A stretch of DNA of 64,000 nucleotides from Betaproteobacteria bacterium (GTDB lineage Bacteria > Pseudomonadota > Gammaproteobacteria > Burkholderiales > Casimicrobiaceae), in the NCBI GenBank assembly GCA_013298695.1, contig JAAFIS010000009.1, positions 62,001 through 126,000 on the forward strand. The letters run 5' to 3'. Each line of letters opens with the position of its first letter. The first letter of the stretch is position 1. Shown here piece after piece: positions 27,086 through 36,456 of this stretch. The position numbers and the translations under genes were made by a program. The notes beneath the pieces are model-generated. The model was not told the DNA's origin. It did no database searches and was given only the letters and a program-made list of their open reading frames with translations.

Positions 27086-27173
27086 CTGTAGGCGCGGGCT
27101 TGACCGCGCTCGATCGATCACCAAAGCGCGGTCAAGCCCGCGCCTACAGGCATCATCGCCCAATTTAATTGGG
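27086..27173. repeat. 25-base perfect inverted repeat plus CCCAATTTAATTGGG palindrome
   Basis: Arms 27086-27110 (starting CTGTAGGCGCGGGCTTGACC) and 27125-27149 are exact reverse complements around 14 bases. The palindrome CCCAATTTAATTGGG follows at 27159-27173, uniting two copies of the recurrent AATTGGG motif. It could fold as a very stable hairpin in the pheS-pheT mRNA. No T-run follows, so it is more likely a REP-like element than a terminator. Confidence 0.75.
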
Positions 27174-27295
27174 TCTTCATGCTGTAAATATTGTTAGTTG
27201 ATATTTAAATAATATTGAGTTGTCGCTTAAGTAAATTAGGCGAACATGGTTGTTGTTGGACTGAATGATCCAATCTGAAAAGTAAGAAACGTTCT

Positions 27296-29704
27296 ATGAA
27301 ATTCGCAGAATCCTGGCTCCGTAGTTTTTGTAATCCGTCGATGACGACGGACGAACTGGCGCATGCGCTCACGATGGCCGGGCTCGAGGTGGAAGAGGTG
27401 AAGCCTGCAGCGCCCCCGTTCACCCAAATCGTCGTTGGCGAAATCGTGTCGCGCGAGAAACACCCGAACGCCGACCGCCTTTCCGTGTGTATGGTGAACG
27501 TCGGCGCGCTGTCTCCAGCGCCTCTACAAATCGTATGCGGAGCGCCGAATGCGCGTGCTGGCATTCGCATTCCTTGCGCAATGGTCGGCGCCGAATTGCC
27601 GCCGGACGCCGAAGGTAAACCGTTCGTGATTAAGCAAGCGAAGATGCGCAGCGTTGAATCTAACGGCATGCTGTGCAGCGCGAAAGAACTGGGGATTTCG
27701 GAGGCGAGCGAAGGTTTGCTCGAACTGCCGCTCGATGCCCCAATCGGTGCCGATATTCGGGAGTACATGAAGCTCAACGATTCCGTGTTTGAAATCAAGC
27801 TCACGCCAAACAAGGCAGATTGCCTAAGCGTCTACGGTGTCGCGCGGGAAACTCATGCGATTACCGGCGCACCGCTGGCCGCGCCGCCCTCGCGTGAAGT
27901 GCGTGCGGTGTTAGAGGAGGTGCTTCCGGTGAAAGTGCTCGCACCCGATCTCTGCGGACGCTTCGCCGGTCGCATCATTCGTGACGTGAACGCAAAAGCG
28001 GCAACGCCTGCGTGGATGCGCGAGCGGTTAGAGCGCTCGGGTCAGCGCTCGATCTCTGCGCTTGTCGATATCTCGAACTATGTGATGCTCGAACTAGGGC
28101 GTCCGACACACGTTTTTGATCTCGACAAAGTCCACGGAGGTCTTGAAGTTCGTTGGGCAAAGAAGGGCGAATCGCTCAAACTGTTGAACGGCAACACCGT
28201 TGAACTCGATGAACAAGTCGGCATCATTGCCGACGCGAATGGCGTCGAATCACTAGCGGGCATCATGGGCGGCGATTCAACTGCCGTTGATCTTGAGACC
28301 ACGAAAAACGTCTACGTCGAAGCTGCGTTCTGGCATCCACTCGCGATTCAAGGTCGCTCACGTCGCTTCAATTTCGCAACCGACGCCGGGCATCGTTTCG
28401 AGCGCGGCGTTGATTGGGAAACGATCCCGCAACATCTCGATTACATCAGCGCGTTCATCCTTGACATTTGCGGCGGCGAAGCCGGACCGATGGATGATCA
28501 AACGATCAACGTGCCTCAGCGCTTGCCCGTCGCGATGCGCATCGCAAGAGCGCAAAAAGTGATCGGCGTAGCGGTAAGTGCCGAAGAAATGGCGGCGATT
28601 TTCATGCGATTGGGACTGGCTCACACGCGCGACGCAACGAGCTTCGTCGTGACGCCGCCAAGCTATCGCTTCGACATCGAAATCGAAGAAGATTTGATTG
28701 AAGAAATCGCGCGAATTTACGGTTTCGACAACATTCCAGCGTTGCCACCGATTGCGCGAAATGCGATGCGCGTGCGCCCAAGTGCGGAGCGTTCGTTGCA
28801 CGCGCTTCGCGCCGCCATCGCAGCACAAGACTATTTCGAAGTCATCAACCACAGCTTTGTAGATGAATCTTGGGAGCGCGAAATCGTCGGCAATTTGAAC
28901 CCGATCAAACTCTTGAATCCAATCGCAAGCCAAATGGCCGTGATGCGTTCCTCGCTGATCCCAGGGCTCTTAGCCAATGTCCGCTACAACGCTAGCCACA
29001 AGGCTGATCGTGTGCGCGTGTTCGAGATGGGCAAAGTGTTCTCGCGCGACGAGACGGTGGCTGACGGCGAACTAACCGTCGCGCGGGTATCGCAACCATT
29101 GCGGATGGCAGGCGCCGCATGGGGCGGCGCGATGCCCGAGCAATGGGGGACTCCCAAACGTGGCATCGATTTTTTCGACGTGAAATCTGATCTGAGCGCG
29201 GTGCTACCGTCGGCAGCTCAGTTCGTCGCCGCTACGCACTCGTTGCTTCACCCGGGTCGCTCTGCCAAGATCATGATCGGCGGGAAAGCGATAGGGTGGA
29301 TTGGCGAATTACATCCGCGCCATTTAGCTAAATTTGAGCTAACCAGTGCTCCAGTAGTCTTTGAACTTGACGTTGTCCCGCTGACCGAATTGACCGAAAA
29401 AGCGTTCGAGACCGTCGCTAAAACGCCGGTAGTTCGACGCGATTTGGCGCTTGTCGTTGAAAATTCAGTGCATTCTGATGAGGTTCTTGCCACGCTCAAG
29501 CGCGCTGGAGGGCCGATCATCAGTACGGTTGACGTTTTTGACGTGTATCGTGGAATCGGAATCGGCGAGAGACAAAAAAGCGTTGCAATCCGCGTACTTA
29601 TGCAAGATACTGAACGTACTTTAGAAGACACGGAAATCGACGCGGCCCTTCAAAAAATGGTTGCGGCGGCACAAGAACAACTCGGGGCAGCGCTGCGCGC
29701 ATAA
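27296..29704 (+). CDS. pheT: Phenylalanine--tRNA ligase beta subunit
   Basis: 802 residues. Domains in order are B1/B8, the EMAP-like tRNA-binding domain (residues about 40-155, with V-V-G-E-I-V and E-S-N-G-M-L-C-S), B3/B4 editing domain, B5, the pseudo-catalytic core and the C-terminal ferredoxin-fold anticodon domain (P-V-V-R-R-D-L-A-L-V-V; I-G-I-G-E-R-Q-K-S-V-A). All parts are intact. It is separated from pheS by 214 bases of repeat DNA, an unusually long gap for this pair. Confidence 0.97.
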   Translation: MKFAESWLRSFCNPSMTTDELAHALTMAGLEVEEVKPAAPPFTQIVVGEIVSREKHPNADRLSVCMVNVGALSPAPLQIVCGAPNARAGIRIPCAMVGAELPPDAEGKPFVIKQAKMRSVESNGMLCSAKELGISEASEGLLELPLDAPIGADIREYMKLNDSVFEIKLTPNKADCLSVYGVARETHAITGAPLAAPPSREVRAVLEEVLPVKVLAPDLCGRFAGRIIRDVNAKAATPAWMRERLERSGQRSISALVDISNYVMLELGRPTHVFDLDKVHGGLEVRWAKKGESLKLLNGNTVELDEQVGIIADANGVESLAGIMGGDSTAVDLETTKNVYVEAAFWHPLAIQGRSRRFNFATDAGHRFERGVDWETIPQHLDYISAFILDICGGEAGPMDDQTINVPQRLPVAMRIARAQKVIGVAVSAEEMAAIFMRLGLAHTRDATSFVVTPPSYRFDIEIEEDLIEEIARIYGFDNIPALPPIARNAMRVRPSAERSLHALRAAIAAQDYFEVINHSFVDESWEREIVGNLNPIKLLNPIASQMAVMRSSLIPGLLANVRYNASHKADRVRVFEMGKVFSRDETVADGELTVARVSQPLRMAGAAWGGAMPEQWGTPKRGIDFFDVKSDLSAVLPSAAQFVAATHSLLHPGRSAKIMIGGKAIGWIGELHPRHLAKFELTSAPVVFELDVVPLTELTEKAFETVAKTPVVRRDLALVVENSVHSDEVLATLKRAGGPIISTVDVFDVYRGIGIGERQKSVAIRVLMQDTERTLEDTEIDAALQKMVAAAQEQLGAALRA

Positions 29705-29723
29705 GTAAAGACACATCGTAACC

Positions 29724-30041
29724 ATGACCGAATCTGTCACCAAAGCAGAACTCGCGGACGTGCTTTTTGAGCGCCTCGGACTCAACAAGCGCGAAGCAAA
29801 AGACATGGTCGATTGTTTCTTTGAAGAAGTTCGCGAAGCGCTCGAACGCGGCGACGACGTAAAACTATCCGGTTTTGGAATGTTTAACCTTCGAACAAAA
29901 TCACCCCGCCCTGGACGCAATCCAAAAACGGGCGAAGAAATTCCGATCACGGCGCGTCGCGTCGTTACCTTCCACGCGAGCAACAAGCTCAAGGCCCAAA
30001 TCGACTCCGCATATGCCGAGCGAGACCACGCCAACGGCTGA
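29724..30041 (+). CDS. ihfA: Integration host factor alpha subunit
   Basis: 105 residues, HU/IHF family. It opens with [10 protein letters not shown], then V-K-L-S-G-F-G-M-F, and the DNA-intercalating arm [14 protein letters not shown] with the conserved proline. With IhfB it bends DNA at specific sites and serves recombination, replication and transcription. It is last in the pheST operon as in many Proteobacteria. It overlaps the next gene by 29 bases. Confidence 0.95.
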   Translation: MTESVTKAELADVLFERLGLNKREAKDMVDCFFEEVREALERGDDVKLSGFGMFNLRTKSPRPGRNPKTGEEIPITARRVVTFHASNKLKAQIDSAYAERDHANG

Positions 30042-30495
30042 GCTCCCGCCAATCCCGGCTAAGCGCTATTTCACTATCGGTGAGGTTAGCGAACTCTGCT
30101 TGGTGAAGCCCCACGTGCTGCGTTATTGGGAGCAGGAGTTCTCGCAGCTGCGTCCGGTCAAGCGCCGCGGCAACCGTCGTTATTACCAACATCATGAAGT
30201 GCTGCTCGTGCGCCGCATCCGCGACCTTTTGTACGGTCAAGGCTTCACCATCATCGGCGCGCGCGGACGATTAGACGAAGAAGCCAACGGCGACGGCGTT
30301 CAACCTGCACTTCGAAAGCGAGGCTTCGTAGCGCCCGCTGCAAACGGGGCAACAGCCTCGCTAGATGTGAAGTCGATAGACACCTTAGACACTTTGCGTG
30401 CCCAAGGCAATGTGACGTTGAGCGCTGAAGAGGCCAGTGCCGTGCGCAATGCACTCATTGAGATTGCGACCTTACTTTCACCAAATCGACCGTAG
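30013..30495 (+). CDS. MerR family transcriptional regulator
   Basis: 160 residues from ATG 30013. The N-terminal winged helix is clear: [29 protein letters not shown]. The C-terminal part lacks effector-binding cysteines, so a metal sensor is unlikely. This regulator is conserved behind ihfA in betaproteobacteria, and its target is not known. The ORF begins upstream at 29875 only as an overlap with ihfA. The start inside ihfA suggests coupled translation. Confidence 0.9.
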   Translation: MPSETTPTAELPPIPAKRYFTIGEVSELCLVKPHVLRYWEQEFSQLRPVKRRGNRRYYQHHEVLLVRRIRDLLYGQGFTIIGARGRLDEEANGDGVQPALRKRGFVAPAANGATASLDVKSIDTLDTLRAQGNVTLSAEEASAVRNALIEIATLLSPNRP

Positions 30496-30538
30496 TTCGT
30501 GGCTGTCTAAGCGCAGGTGCTACGCACCCGGCCGCTGC

Positions 30539-30544
30539 TAGAAT
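30539..30544 (+). promoter_or_regulatory. Possible -10 of the tRNA-Pro promoter
   Basis: TAGAAT, 9 bases before the tRNA 5' end. No convincing -35 was found, so the call rests on the position and one mismatch to consensus. Confidence 0.35.
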
Positions 30545-30553
30545 TTCAGCAGA

Positions 30554-30630
30554 CGGTGTGTGGCGCAGCCTGGTAGCGCACTTGCATGGGGTGCAAGGGG
30601 TCGCAAGTTCGAATCTTGTCACACCGACCA
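30554..30630 (+). tRNA. tRNA-Pro (GGG)
   Basis: Acceptor CGGTGTG/CACACCG, anticodon stem CTTGC/GCAAG with loop ATGGGGT (anticodon GGG, proline). The T arm contains GTTCGAATC, and CCA is encoded at 30628-30630. It lies directly downstream of the merR gene and is followed by a terminator. Confidence 0.96.
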
Positions 30631-30638
30631 ATACAGAT

Positions 30639-30674
30639 AAGGGTTAGCAGGTTAGGAGCCGCTAACCCTTTTTT
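30639..30674 (+). terminator. Terminator after tRNA-Pro
   Basis: GGGTTAGC and GCTAACCC arms (8 to 10 pairs) around about 12 bases, followed by six T residues at 30669-30674. It ends the tRNA-Pro transcript. Confidence 0.9.
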
Positions 30675-30798
30675 CTTGATGTGGCCGATACGAGCCTTGG
30701 TGGTCCAGGCGCGCGTACTCGCGGCTCCCATTCATGCGATGGGACTCAGCCGTACTATCTGCTGCAATGAAGCGAGCGGCTAGCCCCAGCTTTACAAG

Positions 30799-33700
30799 CT
30801 AGAACGACGTCCCGCAGCGCGCGTTTACGTTTGCGCGGATGGTTGCGGGTGTTCCGTACGATGCATCGGCCGGCGTCGAAATGCCGCTCAGCAGCGCAGC
30901 ATCGGCTGAACCTAGCATCAGTCGCAGCAACACCATTGCGTCGCGCATTGGGTTGGGCGCGAGCACGGTGCGACGGAACACATCATAGTTTGCTGCGTTG
31001 CCAATGAAGGTCGCAACTGCGGCCGCGTCAGGGCGAGCCGGTGTCAGCGGTATTCCGGAGACCAAACCTGCGTCGCGGAATCCCAGTAGATAGCGCAACA
31101 ACAACACGCCGTCTTTGTCTGCGCTCACAGAAGCGTCGCCATTGATGTCTAGAGAGCACGAGGGCGCGCATGCAGAAGCCCCAGAAGTACACACCCCAGC
31201 TGCCCGAGTGGCGCTTAGTTTTTGCCCGGCGCTGACGCTCGCAGTGTTGAACGAAAACTGCGTAAATGTAGTGCCAGTGGACGCTGCCTGAATGCCTATT
31301 GTCGCAGACGCACCGCCGGTGAAAGCTCCGGCGCCGACGGACGCATAAACATACTCAAATGCTTCCGAGTTTTCGTGGAAATACACGGCGAAGTTTGTGT
31401 TGGGCGCGCCAAGCGTTTGGCCGTTTACATAATTACGCGCTCGCCATTCGATTTTTAGCGTACGCGTCGGAGCTATGCCGGTGACTTCGGTATAGATTCC
31501 ACCGCCCGTCGTGACGCTGGATGACATGTCGAGGTCGTCCCAGTATGGAAAGAGTGTCGGAACGGCTGTAGGAATGCCCGTAGTCCCAGAGGGCAGAGCC
31601 GTATTGGTCACAGCGCTGTTGGTTGAGCCTGCCGCTTCGATTCGAATTTGGCCGTTGCTGCTTAGTTTGATCGTACTCCCGCTTACGACGTTCGTACCGT
31701 AGACGGAAAAGTCAAACGGCACCAAGAACGGCAGAACTCGATCGTCGTCGGCGCTCATGGGCACGAGCGCTCCTGTGCTGGAAATAGTCGCGCCCGTCGT
31801 GGAGGCGAACGCATAGTTTGCAGCGGGAGGCTGGCCAACCAGTCTAGAGAAATTGAATACGGTCGGAGACGCGCCACCGGTGTAGGTAACCGTGTGTTTG
31901 AAATCAATTGTGCTTCCGCACGCGACGGCCGGGGACGTGCTGACTTTATACGTCGTTGCGTTGGTGCCCGTTGCCGCTGCCGCAAGCGAAGCATACGCGC
32001 TGTTGTCTTGCATGACAGTTACGCCGGGCGTCGTTGACGAGAGGGTCGCGCCGATTGCAGTCGCTCCGAGCGTTCCCTCGTTGGCTAGTGTCACATTGAT
32101 GTCATTGCATTCGTTGGGTTCGACAACGCTGTTTCCAGTCGGAATTGCCGCCCCGTTAAACGCTAGCAACGCTTGGTCAACAGAAGGCAGTGCGTTGTAG
32201 ACAACCAACGCGAAATCTTGGTTGTTACCAGCCAGGGCAGGATCGCCTTGCCCTGCAATGTTGGTTGCGCGAACCTGTACCGCGATTACGGTGCCTGCTG
32301 CCAATCCTGCGGGCAGAAAAACACTTTCTAAGTTGTTGCGGACGTCGGCAGCGCCACCGGACACAGAATTCGCGCCGCTAAAGACGTTGCCCAGGTAAGT
32401 GGTTCCGTTGATGTATACACGTAGGTCTAGATTGTTGATGTAGGCGTTGCCGGACGTAGGGCCTGGCGCGTCGGTATACGCGAGGGTCACACGCAGTGGC
32501 GCGCTCGCGCTGTCGACGGTGGCGAAGTAGGTTCGCACTTGCCCGCTTGCGGTAAACGTATCCGCCGCCGCCTGATCGCGAATGATGCGTCGCACTCCGT
32601 CAAATGCCATCCCTAGGTTCATCGAACCCATGCCCTGGTTGTTCGACGGCAAGCTATCGTTTGCACCGACGCCGTTTAAGTAGCGCGAGGAATTCGCGAG
32701 ATAGGCCTTGACTAAAGCTGGGCTTGGCGGCGCTGAGCCCGACGGGGTCCGATTGGAGCCAATGTAGTTCGGGTTGTTAATGAATTGCTGATACAGCAGC
32801 GCTGCGCCGCCAGCGACAGCCGGGGCGGAGTGGCTAGTGCCAGAAGAGGTCGTGTACCAACGCTGCGCGGGATTGAGTGGGAAGAAGTTGTTGGCACTTC
32901 CGACTGTGCCACCGCCTGGCATCCCGCAAACACCATCGCCGCGAAAGGTTGCGTCCGCTGTACCAAGATTGCCGGGCGCTGCCGCAAGGGGGTCTGAATT
33001 AAGAGCAACAAACGACATGCCGGTAATATGCGTTCCGGGTGCGACGATATCGGGTTTCACTCGTCCGTCGGCCGTGGGGCCGCGAGAAGAAAAAGGTGCC
33101 ATATCGCTCGCGCTATTCGCATCAGCATCAGGTGAGCCGCAACCGTCCGCGCCAATCGTGTCGCCCGAGACTCCACCCGCCGCGCCGGCATGCGAGCGTG
33201 TGCTCTCGGCTGCGCCAACGGCGATCAGGTTTTTGCCGGTGCCCGGCGCTCCGATGGTTCCCGCACCCGGTCCTGCGTTACCGGCGGAGAAGACGATCAA
33301 CATCGGTTGATTTCCGCCAGCACCGGTTTGGCTGTCGCGAACTAACGCATCGTAAGCCTGGGAGTTCACGGTGTAGGCGCCTGCCGAATTTGCGCCCCAA
33401 CTATTGCTGCTGATCCGCGCGCCGCTAGCATAGGCGGCGCTCAACATGTTGGGTAGATTCGGGCTCGTGAAGTTGGGGTCAAAAATTACTGAGTTACCTA
33501 GTCGCACAAACGGGGCGACGCCTAGCCCGTAACGGAAGCCTTGTGCATCGCGGTGAATTGCGCCGCTGAGGCTGTCGGGAACGTAGCCGCCAACGATGCT
33601 CATGTTGAGCTGCCCGTGTCCGCTTCTACCCAGGCCGCCGTCTGTGACCGATCCTGTACCCCAACGTCCCTTGTAGCGATATCTCGATGTGCCGCTAAGC

Positions 33701-34875
33701 GAGCCACTCTCGTACAACACGAAATGACGCGAACTGACGGGGCCGACGTTTGCGTCTTGCGGAATCGTTCCCGGATCAGCGCCGGTCGGATTGCGATCAG
33801 CGCCATCATCGGCAACGTCAACGAGCAACCCCGACGCGTTAAATTGGGATTGTGTGAAGCCCCAATTCGCAAGCGTCGTTAAGTAGTTACCTGGGTTGGG
33901 GACAACCGGCCCCGCGCCTGACAAACTGCCCGCGAGAATCATGTTCTGGCTCTCGTCCATCCGCTGGGGTTCGACGTATCGAGCGATAGACACCACGTCG
34001 GGTCGCTTTGCGATTTCGCTTACTAGCAATTCTGGGAGTTCTACCACCAGGTTGACGTAGTTGAGGATTTCGTAGCGGGAGCGCGGCGTTTCCTTCCCGC
34101 TCAAAAGGCCAATCTGCGCCTCGGTTACGCGATTGGCAGAGGCGTCGCGCACGAGCTGGATTTCGAAAAGATTGTTGGTGTACGCGAGCGGTGCGGCGCG
34201 CAGCGACTTTGCCTCGCCTTTGCGCAGGCTTTGCGTGACGCTCGGTTGTATCTTGTATTCGCCAAGGTAGGCGCCGTGCCACTGCGCGGTTCCAGCTGCC
34301 ACTAACGCAGGAAGGTTGGAGAGCGCGCTTCGTTCACCATAAACGAGGTAGGCGTTACTCGGAATCGGGCTCACGATACGAACCCCAGTCGCTTCGAGTT
34401 GTGCCATCCATTCGGGTTTGATCGGGCCGGGAAACTGGATCAAGTGCAGCTGGCGATCCGCGCTCGCGTCGAACGCTTTGCGGCTCGCTTCGTTCGCAAC
34501 AACCGACGTGGTGTCGATCGCACCGGTGTTGAGGAGCAACAAATTATTAAAGTCTGCGTTGGTGGCGCGACCCTGTGCGATGAGTCGGTCAGCGGTTTGC
34601 TTGTCAACTTCAAGCAGCTGGAAGCTGCCGTAATTATGTTGGCGGAGTGCCGACGCACTCTTGAGCGAAGTGGCGTCGAAGTTTTCAACCAACACTTTGT
34701 GTCGCCCGGTCGCGCTGCGATAAGTCGCGGTGTCGATCGTGTTGGATTGCGCCTCAGTCCCTGACGATCGCGCATCCGGCTTGTTTACAGCAAATGCCGT
34801 GACGCTGAGCGCCAGAACCGAAAAGACGCACGCGACGTTTGCCCGCACGTTGCGGATCGAATTGAAGTAACCCAT
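30799..34875 (-). CDS. Secreted S8 serine protease with C-terminal dockerin-like module
   Basis: 1358 residues, ATG 34875 with GGGGGG upstream. It opens with a signal-anchor-like hydrophobic segment ending T-A-F-A-V. The catalytic core is inserted after a 300-residue N-terminal region: Asp in D-V-A-D-D-G-A-D (about 357), His in S-G-H-G-Q (about 420), oxyanion Asn in S-A-G-N-A-G, and Ser in G-T-S-H-S-A-P (about 680). A beta-rich part of about 500 residues follows. The last 119 residues (1240-1358) form two repeats beginning C-S-L-D-I-N-G-D and ending R-C-G-T-S-F. The same tail closes three other genes at 41-48 kb. Subtilisin-type proteolysis outside the cell is inferred from the triad. Confidence 0.92.
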   Translation of the reverse strand: MGYFNSIRNVRANVACVFSVLALSVTAFAVNKPDARSSGTEAQSNTIDTATYRSATGRHKVLVENFDATSLKSASALRQHNYGSFQLLEVDKQTADRLIAQGRATNADFNNLLLLNTGAIDTTSVVANEASRKAFDASADRQLHLIQFPGPIKPEWMAQLEATGVRIVSPIPSNAYLVYGERSALSNLPALVAAGTAQWHGAYLGEYKIQPSVTQSLRKGEAKSLRAAPLAYTNNLFEIQLVRDASANRVTEAQIGLLSGKETPRSRYEILNYVNLVVELPELLVSEIAKRPDVVSIARYVEPQRMDESQNMILAGSLSGAGPVVPNPGNYLTTLANWGFTQSQFNASGLLVDVADDGADRNPTGADPGTIPQDANVGPVSSRHFVLYESGSLSGTSRYRYKGRWGTGSVTDGGLGRSGHGQLNMSIVGGYVPDSLSGAIHRDAQGFRYGLGVAPFVRLGNSVIFDPNFTSPNLPNMLSAAYASGARISSNSWGANSAGAYTVNSQAYDALVRDSQTGAGGNQPMLIVFSAGNAGPGAGTIGAPGTGKNLIAVGAAESTRSHAGAAGGVSGDTIGADGCGSPDADANSASDMAPFSSRGPTADGRVKPDIVAPGTHITGMSFVALNSDPLAAAPGNLGTADATFRGDGVCGMPGGGTVGSANNFFPLNPAQRWYTTSSGTSHSAPAVAGGAALLYQQFINNPNYIGSNRTPSGSAPPSPALVKAYLANSSRYLNGVGANDSLPSNNQGMGSMNLGMAFDGVRRIIRDQAAADTFTASGQVRTYFATVDSASAPLRVTLAYTDAPGPTSGNAYINNLDLRVYINGTTYLGNVFSGANSVSGGAADVRNNLESVFLPAGLAAGTVIAVQVRATNIAGQGDPALAGNNQDFALVVYNALPSVDQALLAFNGAAIPTGNSVVEPNECNDINVTLANEGTLGATAIGATLSSTTPGVTVMQDNSAYASLAAAATGTNATTYKVSTSPAVACGSTIDFKHTVTYTGGASPTVFNFSRLVGQPPAANYAFASTTGATISSTGALVPMSADDDRVLPFLVPFDFSVYGTNVVSGSTIKLSSNGQIRIEAAGSTNSAVTNTALPSGTTGIPTAVPTLFPYWDDLDMSSSVTTGGGIYTEVTGIAPTRTLKIEWRARNYVNGQTLGAPNTNFAVYFHENSEAFEYVYASVGAGAFTGGASATIGIQAASTGTTFTQFSFNTASVSAGQKLSATRAAGVCTSGASACAPSCSLDINGDASVSADKDGVLLLRYLLGFRDAGLVSGIPLTPARPDAAAVATFIGNAANYDVFRRTVLAPNPMRDAMVLLRLMLGSADAALLSGISTPADASYGTPATIRANVNARCGTSF

Positions 34876-35056
34876 AAACCCCCCGGAAAATTGAACTCCT
34901 GCCGTGATTTACCTCTACTAAGTCTGGCAAGAAAACTCTGGTTTGATTATAGGAGCGGAAAGCACGTCCTATGCACACTCGCGGGCTGTTTTTTGTCTTT
35001 TTGCTATCAAGCGATACGCCCGTTATTCGCAGCCGCGCCCTTGAAAAAACGAAGAC
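34876..35056. other. Intergenic region upstream of the S8 protease gene
   Basis: 181 bases. It carries the protease's ribosome site and presumably its promoter. No hairpin, repeat or further gene was recognised. Confidence 0.4.
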
Positions 35057-36265
35057 TCAGCGTGTTAGCGAAAGCACTTTCTGGCGTGAGTTCGCCCAGA
35101 GCAGTGCGCTCGCGGCAAAAAACGCAATGGCAATCGCAGGCAGTGCGCTGTAGTTCACCATTTCCCAGCCGCGTGCGTTGACGAGCAATCCTGCGCTCGA
35201 TGAGGAGACTGCCATGGTGGCGAACACAAGCATGTCGTTGAAACCTTGCACCCGCGTTTTTTCGTGTGGTTCGTACGTCTCAGTGAGCAGCGTGGTGCCC
35301 CCGATGAACATGAAGTTCCAGCCGACACCAAGCACCACCAGTCCGAACCAAAAATGCGCCACGGTAACGCCCGACAAATTGATCCCGACTGCAACGACGT
35401 TAAGCAGCACACCCACAATGATGATCTTGACCGCGCCAAACCTTTTGATCAAATCGCCTGTGAAAAAACTAGGTAGAAACATGCCGACGACATGCCATTC
35501 AAGGACGAACACCCCTTCTTTGAACGGATGGCCACAAAAGCTCATCGCAAGCGGTGTTGCCACCATCAACAGATTCATCACGCCGTACCCGAGCGCCGCT
35601 GCCAGAACTGCAACGACGAATTTAGGCTGCCGTGCAATCACCGAAAGTGGTCGCACTGGCTTATCGAACGTTGCTGCCGCGATTGCTGGCAGCTGAAGCC
35701 GCGACTGCAAGGCAAGCGCAAGCACGGCGAAGGCAACTAGCGAAAGATAAGTTCCCGCGTAGGTAACGCCGAGCCAATCCTTGCTAATTTTGGCGCTTTC
35801 GGGGCCGAGTAATCCGCCCAAAATGCCGCCCGCCAACACCAAAGAAATTGCGCGCGCTTTGTTGTCACCGGTCACGGCGTCCGCTGCGGCGAATCGATAC
35901 AGCGCACCCGTTGCGTTGTAGCAGCCTATAAAAAAAGTACCCAGGCATACGCCCCAAAAACTTTTCATCATGACCGCCGTCGCGCAAATGCAGGCACCAA
36001 TCATCGCGAGCACACTGCCGTGCATGAAGCCAGATCGCCGACCCACGCGCCGCATCCATGCCGATGCTGGCATCGCGGCCACCGCTGACCCGATGACATA
36101 GGTCATCGCGGGCAATGTTGCCCACATTTTATTTTCCGCCAACATGTAGCCAACGAGCGCGTTGACTGCCATCAGAATCACGGTGTTGGTGAGCAGCAGT
36201 GCTTGGCACAGCGCTAATAGCAGCACCTGTTTGCGTTCGGGAGAGGATAGTTTTTGTGCGGACAT
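35057..36265 (-). CDS. MFS transporter
   Basis: 402 residues from ATG 36265; the frame extends to 36343, but that part overlaps repeat DNA. About 12 hydrophobic segments are spread over the length, with the MFS loop A-S-A-W-M-R-R-V-G-R-R-S-G after helix 2. Substrate is not apparent. The sequence P-F-K-E-G-V-F-V-L-E-W-H-V-V-G-M-F in the second half is not a motif I can assign. It is transcribed away from the S41 peptidase gene across the tandem repeat at 36296. Confidence 0.9.
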   Translation of the reverse strand: MSAQKLSSPERKQVLLLALCQALLLTNTVILMAVNALVGYMLAENKMWATLPAMTYVIGSAVAAMPASAWMRRVGRRSGFMHGSVLAMIGACICATAVMMKSFWGVCLGTFFIGCYNATGALYRFAAADAVTGDNKARAISLVLAGGILGGLLGPESAKISKDWLGVTYAGTYLSLVAFAVLALALQSRLQLPAIAAATFDKPVRPLSVIARQPKFVVAVLAAALGYGVMNLLMVATPLAMSFCGHPFKEGVFVLEWHVVGMFLPSFFTGDLIKRFGAVKIIIVGVLLNVVAVGINLSGVTVAHFWFGLVVLGVGWNFMFIGGTTLLTETYEPHEKTRVQGFNDMLVFATMAVSSSSAGLLVNARGWEMVNYSALPAIAIAFFAASALLWANSRQKVLSLTR

Positions 36266-36295
36266 ATCGTAGAAGTGTCGCACAGCGCGCTCATG

Positions 36296-36411
36296 GTTCG
36301 ACGGGCTCACCATGAACGTGTCTAGGTGGGCGTTACGCAGCAAATCGATACCGGTTTGACGGGCTCACCATGAACGTGTCTAGGTCGGCGTTACGCGCGA
36401 AACGATAACCG
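36296..36411. repeat. Two tandem copies of a 58-base unit
   Basis: Unit 1 about 36296-36353 and unit 2 about 36354-36411 both contain ACGGGCTCACCATGAACGTG, TCTAGGT and GGCGTTACGC. They differ at a few bases. The GTTCGACGGGCTCACCATGAAC core resembles a dispersed palindrome also hinted at 14726. Confidence 0.75.
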
Positions 36412-36456
36412 TTTGACTAGGCCTAGTAGCGAAGACTCGCACCACAGTGACTACAT

